A stretch of DNA of 64,000 bases from JABWBD01 sp040768665 (lineage in GTDB: Bacteria; Planctomycetota; Planctomycetia; Pirellulales; Thermoguttaceae): contig JAXGMN010000010.1 in the NCBI GenBank assembly GCA_040768665.1, positions 248,001-312,000 on the forward strand, in the 5' to 3' direction. Positions 1-8,373 of this stretch are shown here, piece after piece. The position numbers and the translations under genes were made by a program. A model generated the notes under the pieces. The model was not told the origin of the DNA and did not search any database. It worked only from the letters and a program-made list of their open reading frames with translations. Each line of letters begins with the position of its first letter. Positions within the stretch are counted from its first letter, which is position 1.

Positions 1-655
1 CCTTGTCCGGCGCCTGCTGAGGCGATACGCTCATCCCGAATTCAACGAGTTCCACCCCATTGACCGCAAGGTCTTCCAGCTTACCTGCCTCGTAACTGAT
101 GTGCAGACAGTTTTCGTCGGAGCTATACGGCTTGGCGATCGATGCCTTGACCGGGATATTCTTCTGCTGGCAGTAGGCGATCATCTCGCTGCGGCCCGGA
201 AACTGCTGGCGGAACTTTTCCATCCGCCAGGGCGCGATCACCCGGATATTCGGGTCGAGAGCCTCGGCCGCCAACTGGAACCGGCACTGATCGTTTCCCT
301 TGCCGGTTGCGCCGTGAGCGTAGGCATCGGCCCCCACTTTGCGCGCGATCTGCAAACACTTCTTTGAAATCAGGGGCCGCGCGATCGACGTTCCCAACAG
401 GTACATCCCTTCGTATTTCGCCTGCCACTGGAGGACCGGAAAGGCGAAGTCGCGGCAGAGCTCTTCCCTCGCATCCACGATCTGGGCCGACTTGGCGCCG
501 ATGTCGCGTGCTTTCTTGAGGATCGCTTCGCGGTCTTCACAAGGCTGTCCGAGATCGACGTACACGGCATGCACATCGAATCCCTCCTCCATCAGCCAGC
601 CCAAGATCACCGAAGTATCCAGTCCGCCGGAGTAAGCCAGAACGCAGCTAGACAT
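1..655 (-). CDS. argG: Argininosuccinate synthase, 5' part (cut by window edge)
   Basis: Condenses citrulline with aspartate using ATP in the urea-cycle branch of arginine synthesis; cytoplasmic. The minus-strand frame read from the ATG at 655 begins MSSCVLAYSGGLDTSVILGW, which carries the ATP-pyrophosphatase P-loop SGGLDTS at about residues 9-15. It continues through family blocks such as AHGATGKGNDQCRF and the SDENCLHISYE region. Only about 218 of the usual ~400 residues are in the window; the C-terminal half lies beyond base 1. A GAGGA ribosome site precedes the start by about ten bases. No stop is met before the edge. Confidence 0.95.
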   Translation of the reverse strand, partial: MSSCVLAYSGGLDTSVILGWLMEEGFDVHAVYVDLGQPCEDREAILKKARDIGAKSAQIVDAREELCRDFAFPVLQWQAKYEGMYLLGTSIARPLISKKCLQIARKVGADAYAHGATGKGNDQCRFQLAAEALDPNIRVIAPWRMEKFRQQFPGRSEMIAYCQQKNIPVKASIAKPYSSDENCLHISYEAGKLEDLAVNGVELVEFGMSVSPQQAPDK

Positions 656-791
656 CGAGTCGGTCCTCAAGTCGGTTTACCAAGAAACTGCCGAGCAAGG
701 GTCTCCCGCCCGGCCAAAACCCCTATTTTGAACGGCTGCGCGCCTGTTGGCAAGGGCCGGCTCCGCGCCGGGCGTGGGTCGCGCACCGCTT

Positions 792-1853
792 CTACCCCGG
801 AATGAAGTTCGCTTCCGGCGTCAAACCTTCACAAAAACGGGCGAGCAGGTCGGCGGCCAGATCGATGTCGTCCAGGGAAATCATCTCCACGGGACTGTGC
901 ATGTAGCGGTTCGGGATGCTCACCAGGCCCGTCGCCACCCCGGCTCGGCTCACCTGGATCGAATTCGCGTCGGTGCCGGTGGCCTTGCCGGCGGCGGCCA
1001 ACTGGTAACGGATTTCGTTGTCGACCGCCGCATCGATCAGGCGTTCGACCACTTTGGGGTTCATGTTCGGCCCGCGGTAGATCACCGGACCGCCGCCAAG
1101 GTTGACGTCGCCCTCCTGTTTCTTGTCGACCGTGGGGCAGTCGGTCGCATGGGTGACGTCGACGGCAATGCCCACCTGCGGATCGATACCGAATGCACTG
1201 GTCCGCGCACCACGAAGGCCCACCTCTTCCTGGACGGTCGAAACCGCGTATACCGAACAACTCAGTTTGCCCCGGTCGATCCGCCGCAACGCTTCCATCA
1301 CGACCCACACACCGCATTTGTCGTCCATCGCAGGCGAAGCGGCGCGCCGGTTCTGCAGTTCCCGGAAAGCGAGTTCCACCGTCACCGGATCTCCCACGCG
1401 GACGAGTTTTTCCGCCTCCTCCTTGTTCGCGGCGCCGATATCGAGCCAGAGGTCCTTGAGCTTCGGCACCTGCTTGCGTTCTTCGTCGGTCAGCAGGTGA
1501 ATCGGTTTTCGTGCAATGACGCCAAAAACCGGCCCCCCGGCCGTCCAGACGCTCATACGCTGTCCAATAAGAACCTGGGGGTCCCACCCGCCGATCGCCT
1601 GCACATAAACGAACCCGTCGCTATCGACATGTCCCACAATCAGTCCGATTTGGTCGCAGTGCCCCGCCAGCATAACACGCAGCGGGGCCCCCGGGTTCTT
1701 GACGGCCATCACATTCCCATGGACATCCGTCTTCACATCGTCGGCAAACGGGGACACATAGGAGCGAACGGCGTCCTGCAGAGGGGACTCGTACCCGGAG
1801 GGGCTGGGCGTTTCCAGAATTTGTTTGAAAAAAGCCAGCGAGGCCGGTTCCAT
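792..1853 (-). CDS. M42 family metallopeptidase (aminopeptidase/glucanase type)
   Basis: A 353-residue member of the M42 family, cytosolic di-metal aminopeptidases that often form tetrahedral dodecamers. Visible metal-site blocks are AGHCDQIG (first His, about residue 66), the MDDKCGVW block (bridging Asp), VQEEVGLRG (catalytic and metal Glu), AVDVTHATD, and a late NRYMHSPVEM block (last His). The open frame runs upstream to 2123, but the start at 1853 matches the family N terminus (EPASLAFFKQ) and has AAGGAAG about six bases upstream. It is convergent with nothing: argG follows on the same strand after a 136-base gap in which I see no other feature. The substrate cannot be told from sequence. 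Confidence 0.9.
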   Translation of the reverse strand: MEPASLAFFKQILETPSPSGYESPLQDAVRSYVSPFADDVKTDVHGNVMAVKNPGAPLRVMLAGHCDQIGLIVGHVDSDGFVYVQAIGGWDPQVLIGQRMSVWTAGGPVFGVIARKPIHLLTDEERKQVPKLKDLWLDIGAANKEEAEKLVRVGDPVTVELAFRELQNRRAASPAMDDKCGVWVVMEALRRIDRGKLSCSVYAVSTVQEEVGLRGARTSAFGIDPQVGIAVDVTHATDCPTVDKKQEGDVNLGGGPVIYRGPNMNPKVVERLIDAAVDNEIRYQLAAAGKATGTDANSIQVSRAGVATGLVSIPNRYMHSPVEMISLDDIDLAADLLARFCEGLTPEANFIPG

Positions 1854-1951
1854 AAGGCTTCCTTGTTGGTGGGATCTCTTAAGGTGCGCTAAACGGGTTC
1901 TCGGCACGCAAGATGCGGCTGGACTGTGCAGGCCTGGCCCGATGAAACAAT

Positions 1952-2029
1952 GGGGGCAGACACCACAAGTAAGTGGGTTGCTTACGCGAACATACCAGGC
2001 TTTGCGGAGCCCGTCTCCATTTTCATCGC
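1952..2029. repeat. Degenerate copy of the GGGGgCAG..GAGCC dispersed palindrome
   Basis: This 370-base gap between the divergent M42 peptidase and kinase genes holds one element beginning GGGGGCAGACACC and ending near GCGGAGCCCGTCTCC followed by TTTTCATCGCCCC. It aligns by eye with the cleaner copies at 11871-11950 and 17364-17441, which share the internal order AGTAA, GTGG, AAGATA, AAGG and GGAGCC. The right arm here is decayed. The rest of the gap must hold the two divergent promoters, which I could not resolve. Confidence 0.6.
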
Positions 2030-2223
2030 CCCAAAGCGGGCCAGTTTCAGCGAGCCCTGCTAAAGTATTACGGTTTCCCGGTTTCGTGCAACCCTTGACG
2101 GCAGGAAGCGGCGGCACCCGCAACGGGCAGCCAACGCTCTATAGACGAGCCGCGGTATCCAGGTCTAAGATAGTAGCCTTCCTTATTTCGGCACGGAATG
2201 CCCGATCAGCGAGGTCTATCACC

Positions 2224-3339
2224 ATGTCGACGACGACTTATCATATCGACCGTGCAACTCGGACGTGGGGCGGTGAGGTAGCTGGCCCGCGTTCGGAGGA
2301 GTTGCTGAGACTCTACAACGAGATGATCGCCGAGCAGCGGCTAAGCTGGACGGAACACCACCGGCTGATCCGTCCTTTGGGCTCCGGCGGTCAGGGCGTG
2401 GTCTATCTGAGCGAGCGCCGCGGGACCGATAGCTTCACACTCCCCGTGGCATTGAAGCTTTTCTCTCCGGAGCGATACGAAGACGAACGGGCCTACGACG
2501 AGGCGATGGGACGGATCGCCCACGTCGCCGCTCACGTGGCTCAAATCCAGCAGGACAACCTGCTCGACGTGCATAACTGGGTCGATCGGCGTCGGATCCG
2601 GCTGATGGAGATGGAGTGGATCGACGGCTACGATCTGGCTCGCCTGTTGACGCCGAAGATGTACGAAATGGTCCGGCAGCGCGTAAGCGAGTGGCGTTGG
2701 GAGAATATCAACCAGGTAATCATCACGGCGGGGCCGATCCAGCCTCGGCTGAAGCCCGGCATCGCGATCGCAATCATTCGCGACTGCCTGGCTGCACTGG
2801 CTGCATTGCACCGCGAAGGGATTGTTCACGGCGACATCAAGCCGTCGAACATCATGCTCAAGCGGACGGGCAATGCGAAGATCGTCGACATCGGGTCAGC
2901 ATTCGAACTGAATGACCCCCCACCGATTCGCACGTGCACGCCGACGTACGCCGCTCCCGAGGTGCTCGACGGAGGCGAATGCACTCCCCGATCCGACCTG
3001 GCAAGCTTGGGTTACGTCCTCATCGAGATGCTCGCCGGCTCGCCGCCTTTCGAAGGCAAGACGAGTTTCCGCGATCTTCTGGAGGCGAAGCGGTTCCTGG
3101 CGCAACGGCTGCCTTCTCTCCTGCCTTACGACGTCGTCTGCAACGAGCTGTTGATGAACTTGTGCCGCGGCCTGATCGCATCGGATCCGGTGCGGAGGTT
3201 CCCGAGCGCGGAGATCGCCGACATGGGCAAGGAAGGCGGCGCTGCCAGCTTCCACCGGCAGCTCGTCAAGAGCGATCTCGCCAGCGAGTACGACAACGAG
3301 ATCCGCCTTTGGCTCAAGGATTTGAAAGGCCTGGTATGA
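2224..3339 (+). CDS. Serine/threonine protein kinase, cytosolic
   Basis: A 371-residue Hanks-type kinase with no transmembrane segment. Visible elements: glycine loop LGSGGQGVVYL (residues 52-62), lysine in VALKLF, catalytic loop HGDIKPSN (about 200), magnesium loop DIGSA in place of DFG, and APE within YAAPEVL. HGD in place of HRD and DIG in place of DFG are variations also found in active bacterial kinases, so activity is likely but unproven. The start is the ATG preceded by GAGG; the open frame extends upstream but has no family similarity there. The stop overlaps the pyrF start (ATGA), so the two are probably translationally coupled. Substrate unknown. Confidence 0.88.
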   Translation: MSTTTYHIDRATRTWGGEVAGPRSEELLRLYNEMIAEQRLSWTEHHRLIRPLGSGGQGVVYLSERRGTDSFTLPVALKLFSPERYEDERAYDEAMGRIAHVAAHVAQIQQDNLLDVHNWVDRRRIRLMEMEWIDGYDLARLLTPKMYEMVRQRVSEWRWENINQVIITAGPIQPRLKPGIAIAIIRDCLAALAALHREGIVHGDIKPSNIMLKRTGNAKIVDIGSAFELNDPPPIRTCTPTYAAPEVLDGGECTPRSDLASLGYVLIEMLAGSPPFEGKTSFRDLLEAKRFLAQRLPSLLPYDVVCNELLMNLCRGLIASDPVRRFPSAEIADMGKEGGAASFHRQLVKSDLASEYDNEIRLWLKDLKGLV

Positions 3340-4301
3340 GCGGTAAGGGCGCCACCAGGAATGAAAACGTGCCGCATTTCGCCGATCGCCTTGCGGCCGC
3401 AGTGAAGCGGCGTGGAACGCCCGCTCTCGTCGGACTCGATCCTCGTTTCGATTCGCTCCCCGAGACGATCCGCAAGACGGCCGATGCGGGCGGTCTGTCC
3501 GCACGGGCTCAGGCGTACGAGCAGTTCTGCCGCGGCGTGATCGATGTGGTCGGCTCATTGGTAGGATGCGTGAAACCGCAAGTGGCGTTCTTCGAAGAAC
3601 TGGGCCCTCCGGGCATGCAGGCTCTGGCCGACGTAGTCGCTTATGCACGTCAGGCGGGCTTGTTGGTTGTGCTCGACGGAAAACGCAACGACATCGGCTC
3701 GACCGCGTCGGCCTACGCCCGTGGACTCCTGGGGCCGGACGCCAGCCCCTGGGGGGCGGACGCGATTACGGTGAGCCCTTACCTTGGCGGCGACAGCCTG
3801 GAACCGTTTGTCGAAACGGCAGCCAAGCGTGGGGCGGGGATCTTCGTGCTCGTGAAAACCTCCAATCCCGGAGGCGGAATGTTTCAGGACCTGATCGCAG
3901 ATGGCCGGCCGCTCTACCGCCACGTGGGAGCGTATGTTGAGCGGCTGTCGCGCCAGGCGCCGGGCAACTGCGGATACGGCGGGGTCGGGGCGGTGGTGGG
4001 CGCCACCTACCCGGAACAGTTGGCCGAACTGCGCGCGGAGATGCAACACACCTGGTTCCTGGTTCCCGGCTACGGCAGTCAGGGCGCCGGCGCCCGCGAC
4101 GTGGCATCGGCGTTCGACTCGCGCGGAATGGGCGCAATCGTCAACAATTCCCGCGGCATCATCTTCGCCTACTCTCGCCGCCCCTATGCGGAGCAGTTTG
4201 GCGAGCCGCGGTGGCAGGAGGCGGTGGAAGCAGCCACTCTCGCGATGATCGACGAGCTCCGTGCGGAGACCCCGGCCGGCAAACTGCTCGCGGCCTCCTA
4301 A
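3336..4301 (+). CDS. pyrF: Orotidine 5'-phosphate decarboxylase (type 2)
   Basis: Decarboxylates OMP to UMP, the last step of pyrimidine synthesis; cytoplasmic TIM barrel. The 321-residue protein shows VGLDPRFDSLP near the N terminus, CVKPQVAFFE, the catalytic LDGKRNDIGSTASAYA block (Lys-Asp-x-x pattern, about residue 110), and the phosphate-binding VPGYGSQGAGA. Length and insertions fit the longer subfamily 2 enzymes. Its ATG overlaps the stop codon of the upstream kinase by the ATGA arrangement, and no ribosome site is obvious, which supports coupling. A kinase upstream of a pyrimidine enzyme is an unusual pairing. Confidence 0.95.
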   Translation: MSGKGATRNENVPHFADRLAAAVKRRGTPALVGLDPRFDSLPETIRKTADAGGLSARAQAYEQFCRGVIDVVGSLVGCVKPQVAFFEELGPPGMQALADVVAYARQAGLLVVLDGKRNDIGSTASAYARGLLGPDASPWGADAITVSPYLGGDSLEPFVETAAKRGAGIFVLVKTSNPGGGMFQDLIADGRPLYRHVGAYVERLSRQAPGNCGYGGVGAVVGATYPEQLAELRAEMQHTWFLVPGYGSQGAGARDVASAFDSRGMGAIVNNSRGIIFAYSRRPYAEQFGEPRWQEAVEAATLAMIDELRAETPAGKLLAAS

Positions 4302-4310
4302 TCTTCAACG

Positions 4311-4342
4311 ACCCGCCAGGACATCAAGCAGCCCGGCTGCTG
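4311..4342 (+). repeat. Single arm of the ACCCGCCA repeat family
   Basis: Starts ACCCGCCAGGACATCAAGCA and continues into GCCCGGCTGCTG just after the pyrF stop. The same arm occurs, with one or two changes, at 6177-6211 and, inverted, at 6248-6286. Its position between the convergent pyrF and ndk genes is compatible with a role in transcript ends, but there is no T-run. Confidence 0.6.
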
Positions 4343-4369
4343 AGCCTTTGAAATCGTGGAGGGTGGTTG

Positions 4370-4831
4370 CTAATCTTCCTTCGGCGCGCGGAGCCACGGA
4401 CGTATGGTCGGCACATAGCCGTGGATCTCCTGGCCATCGAAAAAGATCTCGATCTCGCGACCGGCTGCCTCGGGGCCGTCGGAGGCATGGACCAGATTCA
4501 TCTGACGGCTGGAACCGAAGTCGCCGCGGATCGTACCAGGCGCGGCCCTCAAGCCGTTGGTCGCGCCGACCATCTCGCGAACGACTCGAATTGCCTCGGG
4601 CCCCTCCACGATCATCGCCACCAGCGGACCACCCGTTACAAAGGCCTCCAGTTCCGGGTACCAGTCCTTGGCGACGTGTTCCGCGTAGTGCCGGCGAGCC
4701 AGGTCTTGAGACACCCTCATCAACTTCATGGCGATGATATTGAGCCCCTTGTCCTCGATGCGAGTCAGGACGCGGCCCACAAGTCGCCGCTGGACACAAT
4801 CGGGTTTGAGCAATACGAGGGTCCGTTCCAT
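4370..4831 (-). CDS. ndk: Nucleoside diphosphate kinase
   Basis: Transfers the gamma phosphate between nucleoside triphosphates and diphosphates through a phosphohistidine; cytoplasmic oligomer. The 153-residue protein has the N-terminal ERTLVLLKPDCVQR, the kinase-loop and RGDFGSS blocks, and the active-site histidine in NLVHASDGPEAA at about residue 118. Start chosen at the ATG with GGGAGAT upstream; the longer open frame to 4921 has no similarity to the family. It is convergent with pyrF. All catalytic residues appear present. Confidence 0.95.
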   Translation of the reverse strand: MERTLVLLKPDCVQRRLVGRVLTRIEDKGLNIIAMKLMRVSQDLARRHYAEHVAKDWYPELEAFVTGGPLVAMIVEGPEAIRVVREMVGATNGLRAAPGTIRGDFGSSRQMNLVHASDGPEAAGREIEIFFDGQEIHGYVPTIRPWLRAPKED

Positions 4832-5041
4832 GGAGCAGGGATCTCCCGTCCTGCGAAGGGGTGAGGTGAGCAACTCTTCCGACAAGTGTCGAATTGTATG
4901 CCACGCGTAAGAAGGGCTCAAGCGTCACACTCATCCAAACGCCCGCAGGACAACCGATTCGTCTGCACCGATTCACCGCGCATGGACGATAAACTCGTTC
5001 GGGGCTGCATCAAATAGGATCGTAAGACCCACGCTTGCGGA

Positions 5042-6019
5042 GTGAAGACAGACAGGATGGACGGTCTTTCGCGATCGAAAAAACTATGCCGCCTGGTCGG
5101 TATCGCCGCGCTGATTCTCTGTTTTCAGGACGGCCCCGCAGTGGTTCGCGCGCAACAAGAACAGAACGCTCTGTCGCCGCTGGAGTTCGATGCCTGGCCG
5201 AACCAGGAAGCGTGGACTCCTCCAGATGAGCATGTCCCGCCGGGCATGTTCGTTTCCGAAGAGTCATCGCTGCAGGTACTGCCGGATGGCTTGATCTATC
5301 GATCCTACCTGGCGGGCAAAAGGGAACCCCGTTTCGCCAGTGCTTGGATGCACGAGCGTGACAGGGGCTGGATATGGGACGTCGCACTCGGAGGACGCGT
5401 CGGCTTGATGCGCTACGGCACCCAGGATCCGAATTTTCCCGAAGGGGTCCAGATCGACTTGGAAGGCGCCGCCTTCCCTCGGTTGGACATGGAACATAAG
5501 GAAGATCTGGTGGCCGCCGATTTTCGCATCGGCCTGCCCTTGACATTCGGCAATCGCCGTTTTCAGACCAAGCTGGCGGCGTATCACTTGAGCTCGCATG
5601 TGGGCGACGAGTACATGGTCCGCTACCAGACGCTGGATCGGATCAACTTCAGCCGCAATGTGCTCGTTTGGGGCAATTCGTTCTACTGGACGGACGAGTT
5701 GCGGCTTTACGCGGAAGCCGGCTGGGCGTTCTACGTCAACGGAGGTTCGGAGCCCTGGGAGTTTCAATTTGGCGCCGAGTACGCGCCTGCGATGCCGACC
5801 GGACCTCGACCGGCGCCGTTCGTCGCCGTGAATACCCACCTGCGCGAGGAAGTCGATTTCGGCGGGAACCTTGTCGTGCAGACCGGCGTGGCATGGCGTG
5901 GCATGGCCGGCCACATCCTCCGATTGGGGATGGAGTACTACACCGGCAAGAGCGATCAGTTCGAGTTCTACGACCGGTTTGAAGACAAACTCGGGCTTGG
6001 AATCTGGTACGATTACTGA
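5042..6019 (+). CDS. DUF1207 family exported protein
   Basis: A 325-residue protein (GTG start at 5042; an ATG at 5057 giving 320 residues is equally possible, as neither has a clear ribosome site). A hydrophobic segment RLVGIAALILCF followed by VRAQQ looks like a cleavable signal peptide. The body has the YLAGKREPRFAS block and alternating hydrophobic strands (for example ADFRIGLPLTFGNRRFQTKL, then LRLGMEYYTGKSDQFEFYD and a C-terminal aromatic LGIWYDY), which suggests a periplasmic or outer-membrane beta protein. I recognise the family as DUF1207, whose function is not known. Monocistronic by context. Confidence 0.75.
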   Translation: MKTDRMDGLSRSKKLCRLVGIAALILCFQDGPAVVRAQQEQNALSPLEFDAWPNQEAWTPPDEHVPPGMFVSEESSLQVLPDGLIYRSYLAGKREPRFASAWMHERDRGWIWDVALGGRVGLMRYGTQDPNFPEGVQIDLEGAAFPRLDMEHKEDLVAADFRIGLPLTFGNRRFQTKLAAYHLSSHVGDEYMVRYQTLDRINFSRNVLVWGNSFYWTDELRLYAEAGWAFYVNGGSEPWEFQFGAEYAPAMPTGPRPAPFVAVNTHLREEVDFGGNLVVQTGVAWRGMAGHILRLGMEYYTGKSDQFEFYDRFEDKLGLGIWYDY

Positions 6020-6176
6020 TTCGGATCGTGGCGAACCCATCCGCTCTGATAAGTCCCGCGTGCCACCAACTGCTGGGAAGTAGCTTCACCGACAGAGTTA
6101 GTCTGGCCTCGCACAGGTTCTGCACAACCGGTGATCTGCTTGGCAAGCGACGGGAATGTTGGTCTCCGCAAGGATC

Positions 6177-6286
6177 ACCCGCCAGAACATCAAGCAGCCG
6201 GGTGCTACCATCGGGGAACGGCCAAAGGTCACGGGAAACGGATGGCCAGCAGCCGGGCTGCTCTGCTTCTTGAACTCTTGGCGGGT
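6177..6286. repeat. Full ACCCGCCA inverted-repeat element
   Basis: Two arms face each other: left ACCCGCCAGAACATCAAGCA at 6177, right ending in TGGCGGGT at 6286, with matching AGCAGCCGGGCTGCT sequence toward the centre. The 520-base gap 6020-6543 holds this element and then an AT-rich promoter region before the sulfite reductase gene. A related single arm lies at 4311-4342. Confidence 0.65.
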
Positions 6287-6481
6287 CATTGTTTCGAAAG
6301 GGTCACCCATTCAGTTCAGATTACGCAGACCTGCCGCGAGCGCAGTGCGCAAGCTATTATCGCAAAAACAGTTGCGACGTTTGCGCACCCATCGTTCGTT
6401 GTCTGACGGAGCGAGACGCGTTGCCCGATTGTGAATTTCGTCTAGACTAGATGACAAAATGTCGATAGAATAATCACATAA

Positions 6482-6495
6482 ATGTTTGTAAACAT
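6482..6495. promoter_or_regulatory. Palindrome ATGTTTGTAAACAT before the sulfite reductase gene
   Basis: A 6-2-6 perfect inverted repeat in a strongly AT-rich stretch (about 6425-6520) 48 bases before the sulfite reductase start. Its position and symmetry suit a repressor or activator operator, possibly for sulfur control. The protein that would bind is unknown. Confidence 0.45.
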
Positions 6496-6543
6496 AATAA
6501 TCATTAATCCTACCCTTTAGCCACCCACACTCGGGAATCGACG

Positions 6544-8277
6544 ATGGCTGATGCAGTGAAGTTGAGCAAGGTCGAAACGATCAAAACCACCAGCAACTAC
6601 CTGCGGGGGAGCCTGGTGGAGGAGTTGGCCACCAGCGAGCCGTCCTTTTCCGAGGACGCGGTCCAGTTGATCAAGCACCACGGAATGTATCAGCAGGACG
6701 ACCGGGACCTTCGCGGGGCAAAGGGGCCGGATGGCAAAAAGCTCGGCAAAGTCTTCTCGCTGATGGTCCGGGTGAAGGTGCCGGGCGGCAAGCTTACCAG
6801 CGACCAATTTCTTGCACAGCTCGACCTGTGCGATGAGCTCGGGAACACCACGGCTCGCATCACGAATCGTCAGGACATCCAACTTCACGGTGTCCTGAAG
6901 CAGAACGTCAAGGAAACGATCCGCCGGATCAACGAGGTCCAGTTGACGACGCTGGGCGCTTGCGGCGACGTGGAGCGCAATGTCATGTGCTGCCCGGCGC
7001 CGCTCTGCCAGGACCGGGTGCACGACCAGGTGCAGGAGATGACCCGGCGTTTATCGGATTATCTTCTGCCGCAGACCACGGCCTATCACGAGGTCTGGCT
7101 TACCGATCCGGTTTCCGGTGAGCAAGAGCTATGCGGCGGCGGGGCCGAGGGCCACGAGATCGAACCTCTTTATGGTTCCAGTTACCTGCCGCGGAAATTC
7201 AAGATCGCGATTGCGCTGACGGAGGACAACTGCGTTGACGCCTATACCAACGATCTTGGTTTTCTGGCCATCACGAAAGACGGCGAGGTGGCCGGTTACA
7301 ATGTCCTGGTCGGCGGAGGGTTCGGCGTAACGCCCAGCAACAAGAATACATTTCCGGCCCTCGCCCAACCTCTCGGATATGTCACTCCCGAACAGGTCGT
7401 CGACGTAGCCACCGCGATCATCCAAGTGCAGCGGGATTTCGGCAATCGGGCCGATCGGAAGCGGGCCCGCATGAAGTACCTGATCTTCGAGTGGGGCCTG
7501 GAGAAGTTCAAGGCGAAGGTGGAGGAATACTACGGGCAACCGTTGCCGGAGCCGCTTCCCGTGCGGGTGACCGGCTTCGACGATCACATTGGCTGGCATC
7601 CCCAGGGCGATGGCCGCTGGTTCTATGGGCTGAACATCGAGAACGGGCGGATCATCGACCGCGATGGTTTCACTCTGAAGGCAGCCCTGCGCGAGATTTG
7701 TGAGACGCTTCGCCCCGGCATCCGTCTCACCCCGCATCAGAGCATTCTTTTTGCCGCCATCGCCGAGGCTGACCGCGGCCGGGTGGAGGAAATCCTGCGA
7801 CGCCACGGCGTGAAACTGCACGACGAGATCTCCACGGCCCGCCGCTGGTCGATGGCTTGCGTTTCCCTGCCCACTTGCCCGCTTGCCGTTACCGAGAGCG
7901 AGCGTGTGATGCCGGATGTCATCAGCGAGCTCGAGGTGGAGCTCGAGCGGCTCGGGCTTGCCGACGAGAAGTTCACGGTCCGCATGACCGGCTGCCCCAA
8001 TGGCTGCGCCCGCCCCTACAATGCCGATGTGGCGATGGTCGGCAAGACGGTTAACAAGTACACGGTTTTCCTTGGCGGCCGTTTGTTCGGCGATCGGATG
8101 GCATTTCTCTACAAGGACCTGGTTCCCCTGGAGGAACTCGTTTCGACGCTCGTTCCCGTCCTGGCGTATTTCCGTCGTGATCGGCAGAGCGGCGAATCCC
8201 TGGGGGATTTCTGCTTTCGCAAGGGCCCCGACGACCTCCGCGCATACAGCGAGCAGTTCGCCCTCGCGGAAGCGTAG
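6544..8277 (+). CDS. Assimilatory sulfite reductase, siroheme hemoprotein
   Basis: Six-electron reduction of sulfite to sulfide for cysteine synthesis, using siroheme coupled to a 4Fe-4S cluster. The 577-residue protein has two nitrite/sulfite reductase halves: an N-terminal ferredoxin-like domain, TNRQDIQLHGV and GDVERNVMCCPAP blocks, then the cluster ligands CVSLPTC (about residue 438) and GCPNGC (about 484) followed by ARPYNADVAMVGK. The RPYN/RPYM-type sequence after the last Cys resembles sulfite rather than nitrite reductases, but paralogy makes this an inference. No flavoprotein subunit or ferredoxin gene adjoins it, so the electron donor is probably a ferredoxin encoded elsewhere. Confidence 0.87.
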   Translation: MADAVKLSKVETIKTTSNYLRGSLVEELATSEPSFSEDAVQLIKHHGMYQQDDRDLRGAKGPDGKKLGKVFSLMVRVKVPGGKLTSDQFLAQLDLCDELGNTTARITNRQDIQLHGVLKQNVKETIRRINEVQLTTLGACGDVERNVMCCPAPLCQDRVHDQVQEMTRRLSDYLLPQTTAYHEVWLTDPVSGEQELCGGGAEGHEIEPLYGSSYLPRKFKIAIALTEDNCVDAYTNDLGFLAITKDGEVAGYNVLVGGGFGVTPSNKNTFPALAQPLGYVTPEQVVDVATAIIQVQRDFGNRADRKRARMKYLIFEWGLEKFKAKVEEYYGQPLPEPLPVRVTGFDDHIGWHPQGDGRWFYGLNIENGRIIDRDGFTLKAALREICETLRPGIRLTPHQSILFAAIAEADRGRVEEILRRHGVKLHDEISTARRWSMACVSLPTCPLAVTESERVMPDVISELEVELERLGLADEKFTVRMTGCPNGCARPYNADVAMVGKTVNKYTVFLGGRLFGDRMAFLYKDLVPLEELVSTLVPVLAYFRRDRQSGESLGDFCFRKGPDDLRAYSEQFALAEA

Positions 8278-8373
8278 ATTGTGCGGCTCTCGCTTCTCCA
8301 TCATTGTACCGAGCCTACGCCGGAGATATCATGGCGTGGTTGACGAAGGTTGGTACTTTCGACGGAGAATCCT

